A stretch of 64,000 nucleotides of DNA, taken from NCBI GenBank assembly GCA_036268405.1, contig DATAUF010000154.1, positions 52,963-116,962 on the forward strand. Direction: 5' to 3'. Below are positions 34,553-42,573 of this stretch, in pieces (position 1 is the first letter of the stretch; each line of letters opens with the position of its first letter). The DNA comes from DASZTV01 sp036268405. Its GTDB lineage: Bacteria > Actinomycetota > Actinomycetes > JAFAQI01. The notes beneath the pieces are model-generated. The model was not told the DNA's origin and searched no databases. It saw nothing but the letters and a program-made list of their open reading frames with translations. The position numbers were made by a program, and so were the translations under genes.

Positions 34553-35538
34553 GCACGGTCTTCGTCACCGGGGCAACGGGCCAAACCGGAGCCAATCTCT
34601 GCGAGCAGCTCATCGGGCGCGGCGACGCCGTCAAGGCGCTCGTGCGCAACCCCGACGAGGCCGCGGCGCTCGCCGGAATCGGAGTCGAGCTCGTCCAGGG
34701 CGACATCACCGACGCCGACGACGTGCTGCGCGCGGCGAAGGGCTGTGACGAGGCGATCCACAGTGCGGCGCTGCTCGGCGGATCGAGCCAGAACCTCGCT
34801 GACTTCCAGGCTGTGAACTATGACGGCACCGTCAACGTCCTCGACGCGGGCAAGGCGCACGGGATGCGACGAGTCGTCGCGCTGAGCACCGGCACCTTCT
34901 TCGACATGTCCGTGCCGGGCCCGCGAGAGCTGGCGCCGGTCCTGGCCAACCCGCCTGATGACCCGTACACCGTCACCAAGCTCGCGGCGTTCCTCGAGGT
35001 GCAACGCCGCGCTGAGGCCGGCGATGACGTCCTGACCTGCCATCCCGGAGCGATCTACGGGCCGGGTCTGGTGGTCGACCGCGCGTTGCACCGCACCAGC
35101 TTCAACCGCGTCCTGCTCGCCGCGATCCGCGGCAAGATCTCCGCGTATCTGCGCTTCCCCGTCACCTGGGTAGCCGGTGGCGACGTCGCGTCGGGCTCGA
35201 TCGCCGCTCTCGACAAGGGCGAAGCCGGCGCACGCTATTGGCTGACCGGCCGGCCCGAGGATGAGCTGAGCACTGCCGAGGGCTGCAACATCGCGTGCGA
35301 GATCGCCGGCGTCGAGCATCGGGTGGTCGACCTCGACCACCGCACGGCATCGCCGGAACAGCTCGAGATGTTCGGCCCGACGCTGTACGCGATCGCCGAG
35401 GCCGCCGCAGGTCATGTTCGTACCTCACGAGCAAAGGGCGAGAACCCGACGCACGACGCACTCGGCTACGAGCCGGTCAGCATCACCGAGGGCATGACCC
35501 GATTCGTGACCTGGCTGCGCGACATCGGCAAGCTGTGA
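34549..35538 (+). CDS. NAD(P)-dependent epimerase/dehydratase (extended SDR)
   Basis: 329 aa. Rossmann motif VFVTGATGQTGANL and catalytic YTVTKLA (Tyr and Lys four apart), with a Thr/Ser-rich active-site strand VVALSTGTFFD. The HPGAIYGPG motif typical of dihydroflavonol-reductase/3-beta-HSD-like proteins is present. ATG overlaps the CMD stop. It would oxidise or reduce a hydroxyl/keto group of a bulky substrate; steroid or terpenoid use is possible but unproven. Confidence 0.88.
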   Translation: MSTVFVTGATGQTGANLCEQLIGRGDAVKALVRNPDEAAALAGIGVELVQGDITDADDVLRAAKGCDEAIHSAALLGGSSQNLADFQAVNYDGTVNVLDAGKAHGMRRVVALSTGTFFDMSVPGPRELAPVLANPPDDPYTVTKLAAFLEVQRRAEAGDDVLTCHPGAIYGPGLVVDRALHRTSFNRVLLAAIRGKISAYLRFPVTWVAGGDVASGSIAALDKGEAGARYWLTGRPEDELSTAEGCNIACEIAGVEHRVVDLDHRTASPEQLEMFGPTLYAIAEAAAGHVRTSRAKGENPTHDALGYEPVSITEGMTRFVTWLRDIGKL

Positions 35539-36329
35539 CCGATTCGCTCAACAGCCGCGTCGCCATCGTCACCGGCGGAGCGCGCGGGATAGGCGCAGCC
35601 GTGGTCTCACGGCTTGCGGCGGACGGCGCCTCGGTCGTCATCGCGGACATCGACTCAGCGGCCGCAGAAGCCTTCGCCGAAACTCTCGACGCCGATGTCA
35701 CGGCGATCGCCGTGGATGTCGGTGACGAAGCCAGCATCGCCGCTCTCGTCGGCACGACGATCACCCTCTATGGATCGATCGACATCCTCGACAACAACGC
35801 CGCGCTCACCGACCGAGACGTCCTCGCGCTCGACAGCGATGTCGCGTCCATCGACATCGAGGTGTGGGACCGCACGATGGCGGTCAACCTGCGCAGTCAG
35901 TTCCTGATGGCCAAGCACGTCGTCCCCCACATGGTGCGCGGTGGACGGGGCGCGATCGTCAACGTCTCCTCCGGTGCCGCCCTGAAAGGTGACGTGACCC
36001 GGACCGCCTACAGCGCGTCCAAGGCCGGCATCGAGTCGCTCACCCGGTCGATCGCGACGCAGTACGGCAGATCGGGCATTCGCGCGAACACCATCGTCCC
36101 GGGTCTGATCCTCACCGACGCCACCCGCGCCGGGATCCCGGCAGACCTGCTCGCCGGCTACACGTCGAAGACGCTGACGCCGTACGTCGGCGAGCCGCGC
36201 GACATCGCCGGCTTGGTCGCGTTCCTGGTCTCCGACGACGCGCGATACATCACCGGCCAGACGATCATGATCGATGGCGGCATGTCGACGCACTCGGCGT
36301 CCTTTCCGGGTCTGACGCTCGATTCCTGA
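35535..36329 (+). CDS. Short-chain dehydrogenase/reductase
   Basis: 264 aa from GTG 35535 (GTGA overlap). TGGARGIGAAV, acidic residue after beta-2 (VIADIDSAAA) favouring NAD, DILDNNAALTD (NNA, not NNAG), catalytic Ser in VNVSSGAALKGD and YSASKAG. C-terminal YITGQTIMIDGGMSTH. Follows the epimerase in the same operon. Confidence 0.93.
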   Translation: MTDSLNSRVAIVTGGARGIGAAVVSRLAADGASVVIADIDSAAAEAFAETLDADVTAIAVDVGDEASIAALVGTTITLYGSIDILDNNAALTDRDVLALDSDVASIDIEVWDRTMAVNLRSQFLMAKHVVPHMVRGGRGAIVNVSSGAALKGDVTRTAYSASKAGIESLTRSIATQYGRSGIRANTIVPGLILTDATRAGIPADLLAGYTSKTLTPYVGEPRDIAGLVAFLVSDDARYITGQTIMIDGGMSTHSASFPGLTLDS

Positions 36330-36331
36330 CT

Positions 36332-36580
36332 CACTTCGGCGGCCACTCGCGGGTCAACGTGCGCGCCGATGTGCTCCCGCAGGACTTCGAGTCGATGTCG
36401 CTCGACGAGATGGTGGCAATCGGATCTGTGATCACCGCGATGCCCGTCGGCAACGCGATCCCGGCGGTCGTCGGCGCGCGGCCAGGGATCGTGACATACG
36501 CCGACCTGCCCGCCAAGCCGCCCGCTTCGCGCGCTAGTGTCGTGCTGAGCAGTCGCACAGCACGAGAGGCCGGACGATGA
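36332..36580 (+). pseudogene. C-terminal fragment of a DapB-like/amine-dehydrogenase-family NAD(P)-binding protein
   Basis: The frame reads ...HFGGHSRVNVRADVLPQDFESM, then DEMVAIGSVITAMPVGNAIP and AVVGARPGIVTYADLP. The NAIPAVV...PGIVTYADLP ending is typical of dihydrodipicolinate-reductase-like proteins (about 330-350 aa), so only the C-terminal sixth remains. No start codon with ribosome site precedes it, and it follows the SDR stop directly. Most likely a remnant of a deleted gene. Identification is by motif memory and is moderate. Confidence 0.5.
36535..36540 (+). promoter_or_regulatory. -10-like TAGTGT upstream of the first P450
   Basis: TAGTGT sits 36 bp before the ATG at 36577. A GAGAGG ribosome site lies between, so this transcript would have a short leader. 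Confidence 0.3.
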
Positions 36581-37851
36581 CCGAGCTTGACCAGATCGAC
36601 TTCTTCACCGACCTCTCGTTGAACGAGGATCCGTACAAGTACTACGACGCCCTGCGGGCGAAGTGCCCCGTCACGCCGATCCCGCATCACGGCGTCGTCG
36701 CGGTCACGGGGTACGACGAGGCCAACGAGGTCTACCGCGACAACGAGACGTTCAGCTCGTGCAACTCGGTGATCGGGCCGTTCGCGACCTTCCCGGTGCC
36801 ACTCGAAGGTGACGACGTCGGCGAGATCATCGACGCCTACCGCGACCAGCTCCCGATGTTCGAGCACATGGTGACCATGGACGCGCCCGACCACACGCGC
36901 GAGCGAGCGTTGCTGATGCGGCTGATCACGCCGCGGCGGCTGCAGCAGAACGAGGACTTCATGGCGCGGCTGGCCGACAGCCAGCTCGACGAGTTCCTCG
37001 CAGACGGCAAGTGCGAGTTCATCCGGGCCTACTCCCAGCCGTTCGCGCTTCTCACGGTCGCGGATCTCTTGGGTGTTCCCGAGGCCGACCACGAGAGCGT
37101 CCGCGCCGGATTCGGGCTCAGCCACACGCCCGGCATGCTCGGCAAGAGCAAAGCCCCCAACACCCTCAACGCGCTGGCATGGCTCGACGGCCTGTTCACC
37201 AAGTACATCGAGGACCGGCGCGCCAACCCGGGCAAGGACGTCCTGACGGACCTGGCCCTCGCGACGTACCCGGACGGCACGACCCCGGAAGTGGTCTGCG
37301 TCGTACGCAGCTCGACGTTCCTGTTCGCCGCCGGACAGGAGACGACCGCCCGACTGCTCGCCGTGGCACTGAAATACCTCGCCGAGAATCCCGAGCTGCA
37401 GGAGCAGCTGCGCGCCAATCGCGAGCAGATCCCCGACTTCATCGAAGAAGCGCTGCGCATCGAGAGCCCGGTCAAGGCGGACTTCCGCATGACTCGTCGC
37501 AACACCTCGATCGGTGGCGTCGACGTCAAGGCCGGCACTCCGGTGATGCTGCTCAACGGCGCGGCCAACTGGGACCCGAAGCGCTACGAGTGTCCGGAGG
37601 AGTTCCGCCTGGGCCGGGCCGGCGGCCGGTCGCACCTCGCGTTCGGCCGTGGCGCGCACACCTGCCCGGGTGGCCCGCTGGCACGCGCCGAGGGCCGGAT
37701 CACCGTGGAAAAGATCCTGGACCGCACCCGCAACATCCGGCTGTCGGAGGAGCACCACGGTCCTGCGGGAGACCGGCGCTTCTCCTACGAGCCGACCTGG
37801 GTGCTGCGAGGCCTGAGCGACCTGCACATCGAGTTCGAACCCGCGGGATAA
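36577..37851 (+). CDS. Cytochrome P450 (paralog of the P450 at 62116)
   Basis: 424 aa, full length. I-helix AGQETT (252-257), ExxR in EEALRIESP (Glu291, Arg294) and heme loop FGRGAHTCPGGP with Cys363. The I-helix has Glu-Thr in the acid-alcohol pair. It would hydroxylate a hydrophobic substrate using the ferredoxin-reductase protein encoded just after it. It shares nearly all N-terminal motifs with the second P450 in this window (DPYKYYDALRAKCPV, TGYDEAN, FPVPLEGDDV). I cannot assign a CYP number. Confidence 0.95.
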   Translation: MTELDQIDFFTDLSLNEDPYKYYDALRAKCPVTPIPHHGVVAVTGYDEANEVYRDNETFSSCNSVIGPFATFPVPLEGDDVGEIIDAYRDQLPMFEHMVTMDAPDHTRERALLMRLITPRRLQQNEDFMARLADSQLDEFLADGKCEFIRAYSQPFALLTVADLLGVPEADHESVRAGFGLSHTPGMLGKSKAPNTLNALAWLDGLFTKYIEDRRANPGKDVLTDLALATYPDGTTPEVVCVVRSSTFLFAAGQETTARLLAVALKYLAENPELQEQLRANREQIPDFIEEALRIESPVKADFRMTRRNTSIGGVDVKAGTPVMLLNGAANWDPKRYECPEEFRLGRAGGRSHLAFGRGAHTCPGGPLARAEGRITVEKILDRTRNIRLSEEHHGPAGDRRFSYEPTWVLRGLSDLHIEFEPAG

Positions 37852-37862
37852 TCAGTCGCGAG

Positions 37863-37884
37863 AATCGGGTTATCGTTTCCGATT
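37863..37884. promoter_or_regulatory. Operator-like inverted repeat over a leaderless promoter
   Basis: AATCGG (37863-37868) and CCGATT (37879-37884) flank TATCGT (37871-37876), a -10-like hexamer 8 nt before ATG 37885. The second arm abuts the start codon. A regulator bound here would block the reductase gene. Confidence 0.5.
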
Positions 37885-38964
37885 ATGACGGTTCCACAGC
37901 GGGCGCATGACCGCGGGTACCACCCGCTGCGCATCAAGCGCGTGGTCGCTGAGACTGCCGACGCGAAGTCGTTCACCTTCGAGATCCCGCCGGAGCTCGA
38001 GGCCGCGTACAGGTACGACGCCGGGCAGTTCCTCACCTTCCGAGTGAGCATCGACGGGCAGGTGCGCTACCGCTCCTACTCGATGTGCTCCGCGCCAGCG
38101 GTCGGCGATGAGCTCGCGGTGACGGTCAAGCGCGTCCCGGACGGCGCGGTGTCCAACTGGATGAATGACGCACTCGGTGACGGCGACACCATTGACTCGA
38201 GCGTGCCGGCCGGCGTCTTCAAGCTCGGGGCCGAGCCCCGCGATGTCGTCGCATTCGCCGCGGGCAGCGGGATCACACCTATCTTCGCGATCCTCAAGAC
38301 CGCGTTGTCCACGTCGAGCCGACGAGTCGCGCTGCTCTATGCCAACCGGGACCCTGACTCGGTCATCTTCGGGCGCGAGCTTCGCGATCTCGAGTCGTCG
38401 TCGGCCGGGCGACTCGTCACCACCCACCATCTCGACTGTGAAGATGGCTTCGTCGAAGCGGTGGACGTCGAGCCGTTCGCAAGGGGCGCCCAAGACGCGG
38501 AGGTGTTTGTCTGCGGGCCGGCGCCGTTCATGGATCTCATCGAGTCGACACTGCTCGCCGCCGGCGTCCCTCCGGCGCGAATCCACATCGAGCGCTTCAC
38601 GGTCGCAGAACCAGCCGACCAGGTCCCGCAGGCTGCCACGGTGGCCGACCCGGTGGCCGACCCAGTGGCCGAGACGGTTGCGCCGGCCGAGATCACGATC
38701 GAGCTGGACGGCAAGAGGGCGACGACCACACACCATCCCGGTGCGACGATCCTGCAGACCGCACGCCAGATGGGCATGACGCCGCCGTTCTCGTGCGAAG
38801 CCGGCAACTGTGCGACCTGCATGGCGAAGCTGATCGAGGGTGAAGTCAATATGCACGTGAACGACGCGCTGTTCGACGACGAGGTCGCGGACGGCTGGAT
38901 CTTGACCTGTCAGTCGGTGCCGACCACGGCGACCGTGCACGTCATCTACGGCTACGAGGACTGA
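37885..38964 (+). CDS. Ferredoxin reductase with C-terminal [2Fe-2S] ferredoxin domain (KshB/PaaE type)
   Basis: 359 aa. FAD-binding RYRSYSMCSAP, NAD-binding FAAGSGITPIFAIL and CGPAPFMD, then a linker with a VADPVADPVAET repeat, and a plant-type ferredoxin domain with CEAGNCATC and a distant Cys in LTCQSVP. The order FAD-NAD-[2Fe-2S] equals KshB, HsaB-like and PaaE reductases. It transfers electrons from NADH to an oxygenase, most likely the adjacent P450 or the Rieske oxygenase at 53916. Confidence 0.93.
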   Translation: MTVPQRAHDRGYHPLRIKRVVAETADAKSFTFEIPPELEAAYRYDAGQFLTFRVSIDGQVRYRSYSMCSAPAVGDELAVTVKRVPDGAVSNWMNDALGDGDTIDSSVPAGVFKLGAEPRDVVAFAAGSGITPIFAILKTALSTSSRRVALLYANRDPDSVIFGRELRDLESSSAGRLVTTHHLDCEDGFVEAVDVEPFARGAQDAEVFVCGPAPFMDLIESTLLAAGVPPARIHIERFTVAEPADQVPQAATVADPVADPVAETVAPAEITIELDGKRATTTHHPGATILQTARQMGMTPPFSCEAGNCATCMAKLIEGEVNMHVNDALFDDEVADGWILTCQSVPTTATVHVIYGYED

Positions 38965-38967
38965 GCA

Positions 38968-39396
38968 ATGGCATCTCTACCGGCTGACGACGTCATCGAG
39001 CTCGGTCAGCTGCTCGCGAAGTACGCCGTCGGGATGACCCGCGACGACGTCGACACCGTCGTCGAGGTCTTCACGCCAGACGGCGCCTACAGCGCGTTCG
39101 GTGAGACCTATCCACTCGCCGACTTCCCGACTCTGGTCGCGGCTGCCCCCAAGGGGCTGTTCCTTGTCGGCCCACCGCAGCTCACGCTTGACGGTGACAC
39201 CGGCACCGGCATGCAACCGCTGTGCTTCGTCGACCAGACGAACCACGACATGCGGATCGGCTGGTACACCGACACCTACCTGCGCACCGCAGATGGCTGG
39301 CGGTTGAAGACCCGTTCGATGACGTTCCTGCGCCGCGATGGTGCACGTGACTCAGGCAAGGCGCACGACCCTCGCCGACCGGCACCGAGCGCATAG
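38968..39396 (+). CDS. SnoaL/NTF2-fold protein
   Basis: 142 aa, starts 3 bp after the reductase stop. ELGQLLAKYAVGMTRDDVDTVVEVFTPDGAYSAFG is the typical NTF2/SnoaL N-terminus; later DMRIGWYTDTYLRTADGWRLKTRSMTFLRR. The conserved acidic pocket residues are present but the reaction cannot be predicted; such proteins are isomerases, dehydratases or accessory proteins in steroid and polyketide pathways. Confidence 0.85.
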   Translation: MASLPADDVIELGQLLAKYAVGMTRDDVDTVVEVFTPDGAYSAFGETYPLADFPTLVAAAPKGLFLVGPPQLTLDGDTGTGMQPLCFVDQTNHDMRIGWYTDTYLRTADGWRLKTRSMTFLRRDGARDSGKAHDPRRPAPSA

Positions 39397-39399
39397 ATT
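39394..39399 (+). promoter_or_regulatory. -10-like TAGATT, probable leaderless start at 39408
   Basis: TAGATT lies 8 nt before ATG 39408, without Shine-Dalgarno in the 11-bp gap after the SnoaL stop. Confidence 0.35.
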
Positions 39400-39407
39400 C
39401 GCAACGG

Positions 39408-40538
39408 ATGGAGCTCACCGAGTTTCGCGCGGCCGTCGACGCCTGGCTCGACGAGAACGCCGACGCGCTTCGCCCGACACCTGGAGGGGGCGCAACGCTG
39501 GAAGCGCATGTCGAGCAGGTCGCAAAGGTGCGGCGACTGACCTACGACGCCGGGTGGGCTCGCTGGGGCTGGCCGGAGCGGGTCGGCGGGCTCGGTGGTG
39601 ACAACCTGCTTCGCGCCTACCTGTCGGAGACGCTCACCCTTCGCGGCCTGGTGCATGCGGGCGTCTACTGCATGGTCGAAGTAATGGCTCCGACGATGAT
39701 CGGGTTCGCCCCGGAGGCTCTCGCGGCGCAGATGGTTCCGCGGCTGCTGCGCGGCGATGAGCTGTGGTGCCAAGGCTTCTCCGAGCCCGGCACGGGCAGC
39801 AATCTCGCCGCGCTGGCTTGCCGGGCGACTCGCACCGAGATCGGGTGGCGGATATCCGCCCAGAAGGTCTGGACCAGCTACGCGCAGTTCGCGCAGCGTT
39901 GCATCCTGCTCACCCGTACCGGCACCCCCGAGTCCAGGCACAAGGGCATCACCGCATGGTTCCTCGACGTCGACTCCCCCGGGGTGTCGATCCACCCGCT
40001 GCAGACGATGCACGGTGTCGATGAGTTCTGTGAGGTCTTCTTCGACGACGTCGAGGTCCCGGAAGATCGGATGCTGGGCGGCGAGGGAGACGGCTGGGCG
40101 GTAGCAATGGACCTGCTGCCATACGAGCGAAGCACGTCGCTATGGCATCGCGGCGCCTATCTCGCGCACCGGCTGCAGCGGCTGGTCGAGACGGCTCCCG
40201 ACGGCGCCCTCGACCCGCGCGACGTCGGGACTGCGGTGGAGCAGCTGTACGCCTTCCGGGCGCGGTCGCGGGGAACGCAGCGCCGGCTAGCGGCCGGTGA
40301 ACGACTCGGAGCCGAGACCTCGATCGACAAGATCATGCTGGGCATGACCGAGCACGTGGTGTACGACGTCGTCGCAGCGGCGCTGCCCGAGCAGGTCCTG
40401 CTCGGCGACGACGCCGCCGCGAACGAGTGGCGCGCTGAGTACCTCTACTCGCGAGCCGCCACGATCTACGGCGGCACCGCCGAGATCCAACGCAACATCG
40501 TGGCGCGCCGGCTGCTCGACCTCGGCGAGGACCGCTGA
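39408..40538 (+). CDS. Acyl-CoA dehydrogenase, larger subunit with catalytic Glu (FadE alpha-type)
   Basis: 376 aa. FAD/substrate motifs WCQGFSEPGTGSNLAAL and ISAQKVWTSYAQFAQ; a Glu in LLPYERSTSLW at the position of the catalytic base in isovaleryl/long-chain types; C-terminal YGGTAEIQRNIVARRLLDLG. It overlaps the next acyl-CoA dehydrogenase by one base. The pair probably forms an alpha2beta2 heterotetramer, as in actinobacterial steroid side-chain dehydrogenases. Confidence 0.93.
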   Translation: MELTEFRAAVDAWLDENADALRPTPGGGATLEAHVEQVAKVRRLTYDAGWARWGWPERVGGLGGDNLLRAYLSETLTLRGLVHAGVYCMVEVMAPTMIGFAPEALAAQMVPRLLRGDELWCQGFSEPGTGSNLAALACRATRTEIGWRISAQKVWTSYAQFAQRCILLTRTGTPESRHKGITAWFLDVDSPGVSIHPLQTMHGVDEFCEVFFDDVEVPEDRMLGGEGDGWAVAMDLLPYERSTSLWHRGAYLAHRLQRLVETAPDGALDPRDVGTAVEQLYAFRARSRGTQRRLAAGERLGAETSIDKIMLGMTEHVVYDVVAAALPEQVLLGDDAAANEWRAEYLYSRAATIYGGTAEIQRNIVARRLLDLGEDR

Positions 40539-41482
40539 TGGACGCCGCGGACCGCAAGCTCTTCGGCGACAGCCTCCGGCAGGCAGTCGCCGGCAGTGAT
40601 CACGCCGATGCCGCGCTGGCCGCGCTCGACTGGCGAGCCGCGCTCGCCGACGACCCGGCGGGCGCCACCCGCGTGGTCTTCGCGATCCTCGGTGAGCTGA
40701 ATCTCGCATCGTCGGCAATCGACGACGTCCTGACCTATGCCCTTGGTCTCGAGCCATCCGAGGACCGCGCGGTGGTGTTGCCGTCGCTTGGCGGGCATCT
40801 GCCACCCGCGACATACGAACGCGCGGAGGTGACTGTCGACGGCCTCGCGACCACCCGCATCACCGTCGCGAACCAGGCGATCGTGACGATCGACGGCGGC
40901 AAGCAGATGTTCCTGTCACGTCTGAGCCCCGAGGCGCTCGACGTCACCGCGATCGACGGCATCGACCCGGCAGCGGGATGGCGCAGGATTCATGGGACGG
41001 CCAAGGTCAGTGACCTCAAGGCAATCGACTGGGACCGGGCGCTCACGGCAGGTCAGCTCGCGTTGGCCCAGCAGCTGACGTCGGCAGCCCGAGCGATGCT
41101 TGGTCTCGCGACAGAGCACGCGAAGAGCCGCAGCCAGTTCGACCGATCGATCGGATCGTTCCAGGCCGTCCGCCACAAGCTCGCCGAGTCGCTGGTGGCG
41201 ATCGAGGGAGCGGACGCCGCACTCGATGCCGGCTGGGCGAACCCTTCCCCGTTTGCCGCGATGATCGCCAAGTCGATCGCCGGCAGCGCCGCGAAGACGG
41301 TCGCGAAGCACGCGCAGCAGGTGCTCGCCGGAATGGGCTTCACCAGCGAGCACCCGTTCCCCGGCTACCTGAAACGCACCATGGTCCTCGACCAGCTACT
41401 GGGATCCAGCGCATCACTACGAGCCGAGATCGGAAGATCAGTGGTGGAAAGCGGCGAGATCCCGAAGCTTCTGCCCCTCTGA
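40538..41482 (+). CDS. Acyl-CoA dehydrogenase, smaller partner subunit (FadE beta-type)
   Basis: 314 aa, short for the family. The FAD-binding region RSQFDRSIGSFQAVRHKLAE is intact, but no Glu base in the ER motif and no complete N-terminal helical domain are visible. C-terminal SEHPFPGYLKRTMVLDQLLG. Such shorter partners complete one FAD site per heterodimer in steroid-type dehydrogenases. Start TGATG overlaps the alpha gene. Confidence 0.9.
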   Translation: MDAADRKLFGDSLRQAVAGSDHADAALAALDWRAALADDPAGATRVVFAILGELNLASSAIDDVLTYALGLEPSEDRAVVLPSLGGHLPPATYERAEVTVDGLATTRITVANQAIVTIDGGKQMFLSRLSPEALDVTAIDGIDPAAGWRRIHGTAKVSDLKAIDWDRALTAGQLALAQQLTSAARAMLGLATEHAKSRSQFDRSIGSFQAVRHKLAESLVAIEGADAALDAGWANPSPFAAMIAKSIAGSAAKTVAKHAQQVLAGMGFTSEHPFPGYLKRTMVLDQLLGSSASLRAEIGRSVVESGEIPKLLPL

Positions 41483-41616
41483 AGATCAAAAGTACAAGGC
41501 GCAACGACCGGAGGACGCCTACCGCTTCGGTGCGGTTGCGCTGCCCGATTGCCAGATCAAGGCGAGGATGGCGGGAGTCACGCCCTTGGTAGTCGCGCCT
41601 TTTGGTTTTGACCCAG

Positions 41617-41971
41617 CTAGGCCACCTTGAACTGCGAGATCGATGCGCGAAGCTCTGCTGCCAGGTTGTTCAGCTCGGACGCCGCGGCGGCTGACTGCTT
41701 CGATCCCACTGCATACTGCCGGGACACATCGGACACCTGGGTCATGGCAGCCACGACCTGGTCCGACGCTGATCGGCCAGAACGGACCCGTCACGCCACC
41801 GGTCAGCGACATCACCGCGGTGACCACCGCGAAGTCCATTGCCCCGATCAGCCCGACGAGCGGATACTCGAGACCGGGCGCGCGGGTGCGCGACCATGCC
41901 ATCAGCGGAACCGCGGCGACGCCAATGAGTCCGACCAGGAGCCACACCTCAAGTCTCAGCCGGTCATACAT
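41617..41971 (-). pseudogene. Membrane methyl-accepting-chemotaxis-like protein with large internal deletion
   Basis: ATG 41971 opens MYDRLRLEVWLLVGLIGVAAVPLMAW and two to three hydrophobic helices up to TGPFWPI. The frame then shifts: SDQVVAAMTQVSDVSRQYAVG and SELNNLAAELRASISQFKVA to a TAG at 41617, a typical C-terminus of a methyl-accepting chemotaxis protein. The junction is near 41775 and the frames differ by one, so most of the signalling domain was deleted. No other chemotaxis gene is in the window. Non-functional by inspection. Confidence 0.75.
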
Positions 41972-41991
41972 GACGCCCCCTCGGCGATCGA

Positions 41992-42573
41992 CTACGTGAT
42001 CGGTTCGCAGATCCGACAAGGCTTCATGCCCCTGGCCTGTGCCGCGCTGATGCTGCGCAGCCCGGATTTTCCGGACACGATCGGACAACTCGAGGTGTGG
42101 AAGTTGGTCCCGCTGGCGGTGGCGACGAACCTCGCGCTGGTCGTCGCCGAGGCACGGGCCGCCGCCGTTGTGACCGCAGCCTCAGGGACACGGCCGACGA
42201 GGGCCTGCACGAGCTCCTGGTGCTGCTCCGCCTGAGCCTGCATCAGCTGCAGGTGGTGAAAGTCTGCCTGGTCGTAGATCCGGTAGAGCCAGTGCGCCCA
42301 GAAGAAGAAGCCACCGATCATCACGAACGACAAGCCGAGGATCCCGCCGCTGATGAGATAGGGGATCTGCTGCTGGTCGACTCGCCCGTGGGCAGCGCCG
42401 TACCAACCGAGCACGATGACAGCGATCCCGACCGGCAGCATGATCGCGCCCGCCACGACCTGCCAGGTGTTGCGCAGATCGAGACCGTCCGTACTCAGCA
42501 GGTCGCGTAGCCGACGCCGCGGCGCAGCGACGAGCATCCGGCCTCCGGTGTTGTCCGAGACGGTCGAGGTCAT
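41992..42573 (-). CDS. Two-helix membrane protein with C-terminal Ada-like zinc motif
   Basis: 193 aa from ATG 42573, overlapping the upstream gene (ATGA). Two membrane helices (about 36-60 and 70-97), a Gln/Glu-rich segment that may be a short coiled coil (MQAQAEQHQELVQALVG), an Ala/Thr-rich linker, and FHTSSCPIVSGKSGLRS with KPCRICEP: His159, Cys163, Cys186, Cys189, resembling the small zinc-binding unit found in Ada and in various fusions. It is the last gene of the liv-type operon. Function unknown; a membrane-anchored metal site is the visible fact. Confidence 0.65.
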   Translation of the reverse strand: MTSTVSDNTGGRMLVAAPRRRLRDLLSTDGLDLRNTWQVVAGAIMLPVGIAVIVLGWYGAAHGRVDQQQIPYLISGGILGLSFVMIGGFFFWAHWLYRIYDQADFHHLQLMQAQAEQHQELVQALVGRVPEAAVTTAAARASATTSARFVATASGTNFHTSSCPIVSGKSGLRSISAAQARGMKPCRICEPIT

